Shown: positions 1-6,822, numbered from the stretch's first letter. The stretch: DNA of 7,548 nt from Candidatus Saccharimonadota bacterium (GCA_004554425.1 SFMI01000097.1:1-7548); one strand, 5' to 3'. Program-made: numbers and translations. Notes: generated from the sequence alone by a model not told the origin.

Positions 1-243
1 ACCTCCACCAGCGCCGACCTTACGGTGCTTGAAGAGAGCAGTGAATTCCTTGAGCGCCTCGAGACAGGCGGCAAGCTGCCCCTCTACACCTCCTGCTGCC
101 CGGCCTGGATACGCTTTGCGGAAACCCGTCACCCCGAGATATTGGAAAATATTTCCACCTTGCTTACACCCAAAGCAATACCAAAAGCGACGATCAGGAT
201 CTACACTAAACGAGGGAGTTTTTTCATTATGAAAAGGACATAA
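1..243 (+). CDS. [FeFe]-hydrogenase catalytic subunit fragment, open at left edge and broken at 3' end
   Basis: The frame is open from base 1 and stops at 241-243. About the first 53 codons match the H-cluster domain of [FeFe]-hydrogenases, which catalyse 2H+ + 2e- <-> H2. Visible are an ADLTVLEESSEFLERL segment and then YTSCCPAW, the L1 H-cluster signature; its cysteine codons are at 94-99, and one of these residues is an H-cluster ligand in the family. The next stretch, HPEILENIST, also fits. After codon 53 (about base 159) the family continues with a Lys-Ser-Pro-Gln type segment, but here the frame runs into unrelated residues and stops. Those later codons are antisense to dnaG. Motifs L2 and L3 are absent, so the fragment cannot be a working enzyme. 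Bases 1-120 are about 62% GC by hand count, against about 42% for 181-300. Whether this is a true remnant or a misjoined end of another contig cannot be settled here. Confidence 0.85.
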   Translation, partial: TSTSADLTVLEESSEFLERLETGGKLPLYTSCCPAWIRFAETRHPEILENISTLLTPKAIPKATIRIYTKRGSFFIMKRT

Positions 244-351
244 ACCGACATACTTACTGCCGACTCTCCTAAGTTGCAAATAGCGACCTATGACTTCAGT
301 AATTTCTATACGGTTATTTATTTCATTGATAGCTGATTCCGGAATTTTCAC
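136..351 (-). CDS. dnaG: DNA primase DnaG, N-terminal zinc-binding domain only, truncated
   Basis: DnaG makes the RNA primers for chromosomal replication. On the - strand a GTG at 351-349 opens a frame starting V-K-I-P-E, followed by INEINNRIEITEVIGRYLQL and then the CHC2 zinc ribbon. The zinc ligands are Cys38 (240-238), His41 (231-229), Cys59 (177-175) and Cys62 (168-166), within CPFHNEKTPSFSV and YCFGCKQGGNIF. This is the standard start of bacterial primases. An in-frame GTG at 363-361 is an alternative start. Neither has an ideal Shine-Dalgarno; GGAG lies 11 bases before the 351 start. Similarity ends at about 136-145. The frame stays open to the window edge but is then antisense hydrogenase sequence, so the TOPRIM catalytic and helicase-binding domains are missing. 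A working primase is ~600 residues; only ~70 remain. Because dnaG is normally essential and single-copy, a genuine truncation here would need another copy elsewhere. Confidence 0.85.
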
Positions 352-462
352 AGCTTGTTCCACTCCGTCTTTTTAGTAGACAACTCCTCTGCAGCAAGCG
401 ACAGTGTAGCCTCCGAAGCTTTGCAAAAAGGATTTCTGACTTTTTTCCATAACTTGCCAAAG

Positions 463-996
463 GTGAGTAAAGATACATTAAAAGGCGCACCCTCTCAGGG
501 CTCAGATAATACTTCCGATCCTCAGGTTCCTCCTGTTGGCAATTCGGCAGCTACTGAAAGTAAAGACGATGTACTTGACAAAAAAGTCATTTACAAGTCT
601 TCTATGAAGAATTTTTATATTATTTCTTCCATCATCGCCGTCCTGGCCGTCTTGCTTATAAGATCGGGTATTCTAATGATAAGCGGCCGTGGAGACATAA
701 TCGAACCGGACGTAATTATCTTAGCCTCTGTGCCTATATTGTTGGCTATTGTCAGCCTGTGCATGATAATCATTTCTTATTATAGATTTCGAAACAGAAC
801 TATTACTCTTACACCTGTCCACTTAATAACAGCAACCGAGACGAAGCAAACAAAAAGCCCCTTTGACTATACTGTAATCAGCGACGGAAAAACGAGTTTT
901 TTGGTAGAGCGCTTCTTTTTTCCCAAATACGATAAATTGTGCGCAGATATCAAAACTGTGCGCCGTCTAGCCAAGAAGCAAGGGCTCTTTATCTAA
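463..996 (+). CDS. two-helix membrane protein of unknown function
   Basis: I do not recognise the family. Read from GTG 463 the protein has 177 residues. Residues 1-40 are polar and rich in Ser, Pro, Asp and Gly. Two hydrophobic helices follow, at about 51-73 and 83-107, separated by a short charged loop (GRGDIIEPD). A basic stretch (YYRFRNRT) comes next, then a ~65-residue tail with alternating beta-like segments (TITLTPVHLITAT, TSFLVERFFF) and a Lys/Arg-rich end. The layout of two helices followed by a beta-rich soluble domain recalls the bacterial PH-like (DUF304) membrane proteins, but no signature confirms this. The start is uncertain: the frame is open back to TTG 355, which would overlap the dnaG start, and no good Shine-Dalgarno precedes either codon (AAAAAGGA at ~425-432 is too far from 463). 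It is divergent from dnaG and ends at a terminator shared with rluB. Confidence 0.6.
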   Translation: MSKDTLKGAPSQGSDNTSDPQVPPVGNSAATESKDDVLDKKVIYKSSMKNFYIISSIIAVLAVLLIRSGILMISGRGDIIEPDVIILASVPILLAIVSLCMIIISYYRFRNRTITLTPVHLITATETKQTKSPFDYTVISDGKTSFLVERFFFPKYDKLCADIKTVRRLAKKQGLFI

Positions 997-1031
997 CGTC
1001 AGCTTGGACGCTAAATAAGAAGATCAACAAA

Positions 1032-1055
1032 AAAAGCTCCCGACAGGGAGCTTTT
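1032..1055. terminator. bidirectional rho-independent terminator between convergent genes
   Basis: A perfect 10-bp inverted repeat, AAAAGCTCCC / GGGAGCTTTT, surrounds a GACA tetraloop. The A-run on the left and T-run on the right give a U-tract on either strand. It lies between the stop of the membrane-protein gene (996) and the stop of rluB (1081), which point at each other, so it can end both transcripts. Confidence 0.9.
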
Positions 1056-1080
1056 CTATAAGGGCAAGTAATTCTGAATC

Positions 1081-1788
1081 TTACAATTTTTTCAGAGCTT
1101 TTATTTCACTTTCACTCAAGTGACGATACTTGCCACGAGGCAGATTGCCTAAGTTGATCGGCCCCAGTTTTATTCTCTCCAGTTTCTTGACTTTACAGCC
1201 TACAGCGGCCAACATACGACGTACTTGACGCTTGCGCCCCTCATGGATAGTTATTTGCACGACATTGTCCGCCAAAATTTTTACTTTGGCAGGAGCGGTC
1301 CAACCGTCATCGAGGCAAACTCCCTCTTCCAAGAAGCCAACTTCGCGCTCACCTGGAGTTACATCCACATTGGCAACATAAACTTTATCGATCAAACTGC
1401 TGGGGTGGAGCAATTTATTGGTCAAATCTCCATCATTGGTAAAAATGAGGAGACCTTCCGTATCGCGATCCAATCTTCCGACAGGATATATGCGGGTAGG
1501 AATATCTTTGACGAATTCCATAACAGTAGGACGATCAGCTTGATCCTTAACAGTAGAGACAAAGCCACGAGGTTTATTGAGAACAACGTAAATTCTCTCA
1601 GACACAGCCTTGGCGAGTTTTCCCCAACCAACGACTTCAACATCATCACTGTCAAGATCGGCCTTATCGCCTAAAGAAGCGACCCGGCCGTTTACTTTTA
1701 CTTGTCCACCGGTAATGAGAGACTCACAATGTCGACGTGAGCCAACCCCACCGGAAGCCATAAGTTTCTGTAAACGTTCTGCAGTCAT
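1081..1788 (-). CDS. rluB: rRNA large-subunit pseudouridine synthase, RsuA/RluB family
   Basis: It converts a specific uridine of ribosomal RNA to pseudouridine in the cytoplasm. The 235 residues show an N-terminal S4 RNA-binding domain (about 3-55: RLQKLMASGGVGSRR and GGQVKVNGRVASLGD). The catalytic domain follows, beginning IYVVLNKPRGFVST at about 66-79 and containing the family signature GRLDRDTEGLLIFTNDG (104-120); Asp107 is the expected catalytic aspartate. The C-terminal half has the usual EGRKRQVRRML segment. Length and domain order are normal for the family. RluB (23S) is preferred over RsuA (16S) or RluE/RluF on overall look only; the target base cannot be fixed from sequence alone. 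The ATG at 1788-1786 has no strong Shine-Dalgarno. It lies 27 bp downstream of the yjbQ stop on the same strand, so it is probably cotranscribed and translated after yjbQ. Confidence 0.9.
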   Translation of the reverse strand: MTAERLQKLMASGGVGSRRHCESLITGGQVKVNGRVASLGDKADLDSDDVEVVGWGKLAKAVSERIYVVLNKPRGFVSTVKDQADRPTVMEFVKDIPTRIYPVGRLDRDTEGLLIFTNDGDLTNKLLHPSSLIDKVYVANVDVTPGEREVGFLEEGVCLDDGWTAPAKVKILADNVVQITIHEGRKRQVRRMLAAVGCKVKKLERIKLGPINLGNLPRGKYRHLSESEIKALKKL

Positions 1789-1815
1789 ACCATGCTTAAT
1801 TCGAAAGCGTTAAAA

Positions 1816-2235
1816 TTAGCTCCAAAGAGTAACGCGGATTTTGCGAGCGCCAGGGTTGTTGCGGTGTTCCCAAAGATAGATACCCTGCCACTGTCCCATA
1901 GCCAACTTGCCATCGATAACGGGAATGGTCAAGCAAACGTTGGTAATAGCGGACTTAATATGGGAAGGCATATCATCTTCGCCTTCTTCGACATGTTTGA
2001 ACCAGTCGGTAAAGGGAATAGTGCGCTTCATCCACTCTTCGAGGTCATGACGAGCGTTGGGGTCATGATTCTCTTGAATGCACAAACTGCAGGAAGTATG
2101 CAAAACAAAAAGGTTGCACATACCATTTTCGATGTTGCTGTGCTTTACAACATCGTTAATCTGCTGGGTGACGTTATAAAGCCCCTGGGCAGAGCCCGTA
2201 GAAGAGGCATGATAAGAGATTACTTCTGAAAACAT
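1816..2235 (-). CDS. yjbQ: YjbQ / UPF0047 family protein
   Basis: This is a small, widely conserved cytoplasmic family. E. coli YjbQ was reported to have weak thiamine-phosphate synthase activity, but the true role is unsettled. The 139 residues are full length. Conserved blocks are LYNVT (19-23), HTSCS (46-50), QENHDPNARHDLEEW (54-68), EGEDDMPSHIKSA (84-96), LTIPVIDGKLAMGQWQGIYL (102-121) and EHR (123-125). The last long block contains the UPF0047 signature around G-Q-W-Q-G-I. His46, His92 and His124 are the conserved histidines thought to form the metal or active site. The ATG at 2235 is chosen because the distance to the LYxVT block matches relatives. A GGAGGG tract lies ~24 bases upstream, too far to be a normal Shine-Dalgarno. 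It is probably the first gene of a yjbQ-rluB unit, divergent from fic. Confidence 0.93.
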   Translation of the reverse strand: MFSEVISYHASSTGSAQGLYNVTQQINDVVKHSNIENGMCNLFVLHTSCSLCIQENHDPNARHDLEEWMKRTIPFTDWFKHVEEGEDDMPSHIKSAITNVCLTIPVIDGKLAMGQWQGIYLWEHRNNPGARKIRVTLWS

Positions 2236-2406
2236 GATGAGTGCGCATTCAATTAAAGGCCCTCCACTCCTTCAAATAAAAAGAAATTTTGTCTAAGAAA
2301 TTGGAAGGCCGACTTCAAGGCGCTCTCAAAATTGACACCCTTGCTAGGATATATAAACGAACTATAGAAGAGGGGGAGTCAACTTTTAGGATTGGGTATT
2401 GCAAAA

Positions 2407-3660
2407 ATGTCTCTCCCTTCAAATCACAGCTTTCATTTAAGTTCTCAAGATATTACCAGATGGGATCTTTTTGCTTGCGTAGCCGGACGCCCGGAAGGGA
2501 TTGCTCTGACCAGACTAGCTCACATCTTACATGTCGATCGTGAGCGTTCTTTAATTAAGCCCCTGTATGACTTAGAAGAAGAAGGGCTAATTGTCTGCGA
2601 TAGTCGCGATCACTACATTCTTAACAATAAATCGCAAGTGGCTAAGAATTTGCGACAAACGCTCTCTTTCGCTCTAGCTTCTAATTGCGACTACAATTTT
2701 TATTTTTCCGAACAAATGATTGCTTTCTTGAAAAAAGCCTACAGAAGCGATCATTTTAATAATCGAGATGTACCTGCCGAGCTTTTAGATCCAGCTTTAC
2801 TCTGTCGTTTAGTAGATAATGCTCTGTTGCTTATTTATAGCTATGAGCCATTTACCGGACGCATGGTAGAGAACATATTCTTGGACGGTTTATGCGACTA
2901 TTTAAAGATCAAACGTGCCAAGTCTTTCTTTTTTAGGAGAAAGATGCCCTTAGAGCAATTTTTGGAAGGACGCACTGAGAATTTTCAAAATCCAGACGAT
3001 CCCCAGTTGCAAGCGGCTATGGAACTCTTTCATAACAAAAACCTAGCGGGACGCAATTGGGGGCTTTCTCCTTTGGGAGAAGAGATAAAAGAAAGCGTCG
3101 AAAAAGAAGATTCGGAAATGTTCGATCCTGCTTCTAAGGAGTGTTACGAAAATTCTTGGCAAAAGATGCAAGAATACAGTCGCGACGGCAAAAGGTTGAC
3201 CGTAGATATTTTGCGCGAATATCACCATTTAGCCATGGCCAACACAAACTTTGGTGGCGTTTATCGAGATCATGAGGTGGTCATAGCTAATAACCCCAAC
3301 TTCAAGCCTGCTCCTATTAACGAAATTCCTCAGCGATTGCGCCAGTTAGTTGACAATCTATCAGGTTGCGAGCCTTCTACTTTTGAAGAAGCTCTCGATT
3401 TGTGCGCTTACGCTTATAACGAGTTTGTGCATATTCATCCTTTCCAAGATGGAAACAGTCGTACTGCACGTATTATTTTGGGCCATATGCTGAACATGTT
3501 ACATATGCCTTTCGAGAAGATCCCCGACAGCTTCGCTGCTCGTTTTCTGATCGTGACAAAAGGATTGCAAAAGCGCAACGATCATGAAGTAAAATACGTC
3601 CTGGAAGAGATATATCTCAATTGTATGAACCGCAAAGAGTTGCACCAAGTTATCAATTAA
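2407..3660 (+). CDS. Fic domain protein with N-terminal winged-helix segment
   Basis: Fic proteins usually transfer AMP (sometimes another nucleotide moiety) from a nucleotide to a Ser, Thr or Tyr on a target protein. Numbered from ATG 2407 (417 residues), about 15-75 read as a winged helix: ITRWDLFACV, GIALTRLAHILHVDRERS, PLYDLEEEGLIVCDSRDHYIL. A helical region (85-265) follows. The Fic core has the flap (GGVYRDHEVVIANNPNF, about 283-299) and the loop HPFQDGNSRTAR (344-355). His344 is the catalytic base and Asp348 the metal ligand. Asn350, Arg352 and Arg355 are conserved. Ser351 (codon AGT) replaces the second Gly of the usual GNGR. A possible inhibitory helix is GRMVEN, with Glu155. TTG 2392 is an alternative start closer to the GGGGGAG tract at ~2372. 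A TTGACA at 2332 is a possible -35, but the nearest TATA-like element is badly spaced. No antitoxin gene adjoins it. Target and activity are unknown. Confidence 0.88.
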   Translation: MSLPSNHSFHLSSQDITRWDLFACVAGRPEGIALTRLAHILHVDRERSLIKPLYDLEEEGLIVCDSRDHYILNNKSQVAKNLRQTLSFALASNCDYNFYFSEQMIAFLKKAYRSDHFNNRDVPAELLDPALLCRLVDNALLLIYSYEPFTGRMVENIFLDGLCDYLKIKRAKSFFFRRKMPLEQFLEGRTENFQNPDDPQLQAAMELFHNKNLAGRNWGLSPLGEEIKESVEKEDSEMFDPASKECYENSWQKMQEYSRDGKRLTVDILREYHHLAMANTNFGGVYRDHEVVIANNPNFKPAPINEIPQRLRQLVDNLSGCEPSTFEEALDLCAYAYNEFVHIHPFQDGNSRTARIILGHMLNMLHMPFEKIPDSFAARFLIVTKGLQKRNDHEVKYVLEEIYLNCMNRKELHQVIN

Positions 3661-3688
3661 TTACTTTTTAGCGCCAAACTAGATCGCA

Positions 3689-3745
3689 AAATAAAGAGAA
3701 CAACCTCTTTTAGTCACAAACGGACTGCGGTTGTTCTCTTTATTT
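3689..3745. terminator. long bidirectional terminator-like inverted repeat between fic and mutL
   Basis: The 17-bp arms are perfectly complementary: AAATAAAGAGAACAACC at 3689-3705 and GGTTGTTCTCTTTATTT at 3729-3745. The 23-nt loop holds a smaller nested pair, AGTC (3712-3715) with GACT (3723-3726). A/T-rich outer arms give a U-rich end on either strand. It sits between two convergent stops (fic 3660, mutL 3759), so it most likely ends both transcripts. Confidence 0.88.
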
Positions 3746-3758
3746 ATTGGATATTTGC

Positions 3759-5867
3759 TCAAATACGATGGAAAAGACGCTCTAGTACTTTTTCCTCTAA
3801 AATAATTCTAGTGGGACGACCATGCGGACAATAAAGTGAATGCTCAACTTTAAGCATATTGTTTACCAAGCCTTCCATGGCTTCAAAGCTGAGAACATCT
3901 CCAGCTTTGACAGCGGCTTTGCAACTAGCCATGGCTCTAATTTTTTCCCTCATATGCTCACGGATATTATCGCGAACAGAGATAAATTCCCCAGCTAGCT
4001 CTTCCACCAACTCGGCAAAAGTGGCAGCAGCTTTTTGCAAAGGTAAAGCAACAGGCACTCCTCTCAAAGCAAAACGTTCCGGGCCAAAGCTCTCTACCTC
4101 ATAGCCATACTCGCGAAAAGAATCTAAACTATCTTGCAAAAACTGACTGACGTGAGGAGTAAATTCCACTATTTCAGGAATAAGCAATCCTTGTGATCGT
4201 TCACTTAGAGCTTGTATATTGGCAAATTTCTCGTAGTTGATGCGTTCTTGAGCTGTATGCTGATCGACCAACCACAACTTGTCTTCACATAATCCAACTA
4301 TAAAAGTTTTGTATACTTGCCCAAGTACTTTGAATTTAGGAACTTCCGTTGCGACCGTACCGCGCCACAGCTCACCCTGTTGCAAAGGTACAGAATTATG
4401 AGAAGTTTCAGAAGTTGCGACAGCTTTTTCTTGTTTTGATTCGGCTATAACTTCATCAACCGCCCTCGTTCCAAGTTGGCGCTCGTCTCCAGAATGTGTG
4501 CTTGGGGAAGCTTGAGACGAATCTGAAGCAGCACGCTCATCATTTAAAGGCGTATACAATTCCAGAGCTAATTTTGCTTTGCCAGCCAAGGGCTTACAAG
4601 CGGGCGTAACTTCTTTTTCTAAGCACTTATTGCTAAAAGCAGATTCTGGAAGATACAAACGACCAGAAGGTGTCTTTTGCCTTTCAACCTGACTAGCCGA
4701 AAGAGCTTTCTTACTTTCAGTATCCGCTGTGACAATATGTTCTGATTTTTTTTCATCTAGGCAAGCTTCGTCTATTCGAGAGGAAGCTATAGACATTTCT
4801 CTTTGAGCTTCGGCTTTACGAGCTAAGAAATCGAAATGTTTGGGCAAGACACTATCAGCACGATAAACTTCCAAAGCTTTACTGACGGCTCTGTATACCA
4901 AAGAAAACACAGGTCGTGGCTCGGCGAACCTTACTTCCAACTTGGTAGGATGAACATTGACATCGACAAAAGCTGGATCGACGGTCAAACGCAACATTCC
5001 CACAGGAAAGCGGCCCTTTTCAACCAAAGGCGAGAAACCTTCCAATAGAGCCTGAGAAAGATTTTGCGAGCGTATTACTCGCCCATTCATGACAAATAAT
5101 TGATAGGTGCGATTGCTTTTAGCCACATCTGGACGAGCCACGAAACCATCTATGCTCATGCCCTCAGCACTGTCAAAAATAGGTATAAAACTGGTGCTAT
5201 CCAATTTCCACAGTTTGGCTAAGCGTTTGTCGCTGCCCATATCGGCAGTAAAAGAAAAAATTTCCCGATCATTGGAGTGAAGCGTAAAGGCGACTTCGGG
5301 CCAAGCTGCGGCCAAACGCCCTAAAAGATCGATAATTTGAGCGCTTTCGGCGCCTGCAGAACGCAAAAATTTTAAACGGGCCGGAGTATTGTAAAAGAGA
5401 TCACGTACTGTAATGCGAGTTCCAGGCACAGCAGCGCAAACACTTAAATTCGGCTCGCTTGCTCCTTCCATGGTGAGAAGAGTACCTTCAAGATCGCCAG
5501 CTTGGCAAGTGCGAATTTCCAAGCGAGAGACGGCGGCGATACTGGGCAAAGCCTCACCGCGAAATCCCAAAGTAAAAAGGTTGTCTAGATCTTCCCATTC
5601 TTTTATTTTGGAAGTTGCAAAACGCTGAACAGCTAAACGAGCATCCTCACTGCTCATTCCGCATCCATCATCTACAACTTGCATAAGTTCTCTACCACCG
5701 CCGCGAATATTCACACTAATTTTACTTGAAGCGGCATCGAGAGCATTTTCTACCAGTTCTTTTATAACCGAAGCCGGGCGATCAACAACTTCTCCGGCAG
5801 CAATGCGCTCATAAACACTCTTTTCCAAAAGGCGTACTTTAGGCTGTTTGTTCATTTTTATTTGCAA
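3759..5867 (-). CDS. mutL: DNA mismatch repair protein MutL, endonuclease type
   Basis: MutL couples mismatch recognition by MutS to strand removal. From TTG 5867 it has 702 residues. The GHKL ATPase half shows VKELVENALDA (Glu40, Asn41), DDGCG (66-70), ATSK (84-87) and GFRGEAL (101-107). The transducer domain includes VDVNVHPTKLEVRF (301-314). A Ser/Glu/Lys-rich linker spans about 345-505. The C-terminal half carries the metal-dependent nicking-nuclease motifs found in MutL of bacteria without MutH: DQHTAQERINYE (535-546), ASCKAAVKAG (647-656) and CPHGRPT (680-686). The first has Thr where DQHA is usual. QGLLIP (559-564) fits the beta-clamp-binding motif (compare QPLLIP in E. coli). GGA lies 8 bases before TTG 5867; ATG 5855, giving M-N-K-Q-P-K-V-R-L-L, is equally plausible by family alignment. 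It follows the deacetylase gene by 45 bp and is probably cotranscribed. No mutS is in the window. Confidence 0.95.
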   Translation of the reverse strand: MQIKMNKQPKVRLLEKSVYERIAAGEVVDRPASVIKELVENALDAASSKISVNIRGGGRELMQVVDDGCGMSSEDARLAVQRFATSKIKEWEDLDNLFTLGFRGEALPSIAAVSRLEIRTCQAGDLEGTLLTMEGASEPNLSVCAAVPGTRITVRDLFYNTPARLKFLRSAGAESAQIIDLLGRLAAAWPEVAFTLHSNDREIFSFTADMGSDKRLAKLWKLDSTSFIPIFDSAEGMSIDGFVARPDVAKSNRTYQLFVMNGRVIRSQNLSQALLEGFSPLVEKGRFPVGMLRLTVDPAFVDVNVHPTKLEVRFAEPRPVFSLVYRAVSKALEVYRADSVLPKHFDFLARKAEAQREMSIASSRIDEACLDEKKSEHIVTADTESKKALSASQVERQKTPSGRLYLPESAFSNKCLEKEVTPACKPLAGKAKLALELYTPLNDERAASDSSQASPSTHSGDERQLGTRAVDEVIAESKQEKAVATSETSHNSVPLQQGELWRGTVATEVPKFKVLGQVYKTFIVGLCEDKLWLVDQHTAQERINYEKFANIQALSERSQGLLIPEIVEFTPHVSQFLQDSLDSFREYGYEVESFGPERFALRGVPVALPLQKAAATFAELVEELAGEFISVRDNIREHMREKIRAMASCKAAVKAGDVLSFEAMEGLVNNMLKVEHSLYCPHGRPTRIILEEKVLERLFHRI

Positions 5868-5912
5868 AAAAATTTTCCAAGAAAATTGCAGATAGTGAAA
5901 ATGGAAATATTT

Positions 5913-6719
5913 TTAGATTAATTCATCAACACGCACAAATTCAAAGCCACGCTCACGCAAACCAGCAATAATCAAAGGTAAGGCCTGAGCAGTTTGCTCG
6001 CGATCTCCGCCACCATCATGCAACAAAACAATATCTCCGGGCTTGGCTTGAGATACTACCCTTTGGGCAATAACATCAGTTCCAGGGAGCTGCCAATCAC
6101 GAGGACAATTAGACCACAACACAGCTAACTGGCGCAAGCGACTGCCATCAGCCAAATTCCAAGGATAACGCATTCCGTAAGGAGGACGATAATAGCGCGT
6201 TTTTTCACCTAAAACTGCTTCCAAAGCTAAACCGCCTTCAGCGATTTCTCGACGAGCGCGACCTGGCGTACAGCCTAAGAAATTACAATGCGAAAAGCTA
6301 TGCGAACCTACCAAGTGGCCTTCAGCTTTAATGCGCTTGACTAATTTTGGAAACTCAAGAACATTTTGCCCTACACAGAAAAATGAGGCCTTAACATTTT
6401 CCTTAGCCAAAACATCTAAAATCAAAGGAGTGTTGAGAGGATGGGGGCCATCATCGAAAGTAAGAGCAATTTTATGGCCTTGGCGACTGCCATAGGCAAG
6501 AACTTCTCCATATAAAGATGAAGTAACATTGACGCAAGGTTCTAAGAGAGCGCCTAGAGTAAGAATGGCACTGTAGGCTCCAAAGAAAACAGAAGCTTTT
6601 CTATATTTTTCCGGACATAATGCCCAAGCGGCCAGAGTAAGAGCACCTGTGCCCAAGCAATAGGCAGCTTGATAATTTTCATGCACCCAATCACGTATTT
6701 CTTCGCAATAGAATTCCAT
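5913..6719 (-). CDS. membrane-anchored polysaccharide deacetylase (NodB domain)
   Basis: Carbohydrate esterase family 4 enzymes remove N- or O-acetyl groups from peptidoglycan, chitin-like or other polysaccharides using a divalent metal. All five NodB motifs are visible in the 268 residues: TFDDGP (87-92; Asp89 base, Asp90 metal), HSFSH (140-144; His140 and His144 metal ligands), RPPYG (178-182), DW (208-209) and LLHDGGG (232-238; His234). The N-terminus has two hydrophobic segments, about 18-35 and 43-61, in place of a cleavable signal peptide, so the enzyme is probably membrane-tethered. The chain ends right after the domain (FVRVDELI). The start is well supported: AGGAAG at 6732-6727 lies 7 bases before ATG 6719. 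The substrate cannot be read from sequence. It leads the - strand unit with mutL and is divergent from the zinc-ribbon gene. Confidence 0.92.
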   Translation of the reverse strand: MEFYCEEIRDWVHENYQAAYCLGTGALTLAAWALCPEKYRKASVFFGAYSAILTLGALLEPCVNVTSSLYGEVLAYGSRQGHKIALTFDDGPHPLNTPLILDVLAKENVKASFFCVGQNVLEFPKLVKRIKAEGHLVGSHSFSHCNFLGCTPGRARREIAEGGLALEAVLGEKTRYYRPPYGMRYPWNLADGSRLRQLAVLWSNCPRDWQLPGTDVIAQRVVSQAKPGDIVLLHDGGGDREQTAQALPLIIAGLRERGFEFVRVDELI

Positions 6720-6794
6720 ACTGAATCTTCCTCAAAAACAACTTGTCGTCTAAATTTTATGCAAGATCTGGCCTTCCTGCTCTTAGGCTAGACG

Positions 6795-6822
6795 TTAACT
6801 TTTTTACAAAGGGGAAAATAAT
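6795..6822 (+). promoter_or_regulatory. candidate sigma-70 promoter for the zinc-ribbon gene
   Basis: TTAACT (6795-6800, 4 of 6 to consensus), a 16-bp spacer and AATAAT (6817-6822, 5 of 6) would start transcription near 6829 and give a leader of about 55 nt. The assignment rests on pattern match and on its place in the divergent gap; no expression evidence is available. Confidence 0.4.

Noticed and set aside
160..243. Novel C-terminal extension of the hydrogenase frame
   Set aside because: These codons are the antisense of the dnaG zinc-ribbon coding sequence, which shows clear family conservation on the - strand.
575..580. Perfect TTGACA -35-like hexamer inside the membrane-protein gene
   Set aside because: No -10-like sequence lies 16-18 bp downstream, and it is within coding sequence.
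1225..1674. 149-codon + strand frame opposite rluB
   Set aside because: It is antisense to a conserved pseudouridine synthase including its catalytic motif, and has no family features of its own.
1792..2229. 145-codon + strand frame opposite yjbQ
   Set aside because: It is the shadow of the conserved UPF0047 coding sequence on the - strand.
2332..2368. TTGACA / TATAAA / TATAGA promoter for fic
   Set aside because: The -35 is perfect, but the TATA-like elements are 14 or 25 bp away. A weaker TTGCTA/TATAGA pair fits at 16 bp, too poor to list as a feature.
2289..2406. Protein-like frame just upstream of fic (TTG 2289, reading L-S-K-K-L-E-G-R-L-Q), perhaps the true start of Fic after a frameshift
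   Set aside because: It is in another frame, lacks a ribosome site, continues as out-of-frame translation of fic, and the Fic winged helix looks complete without it.
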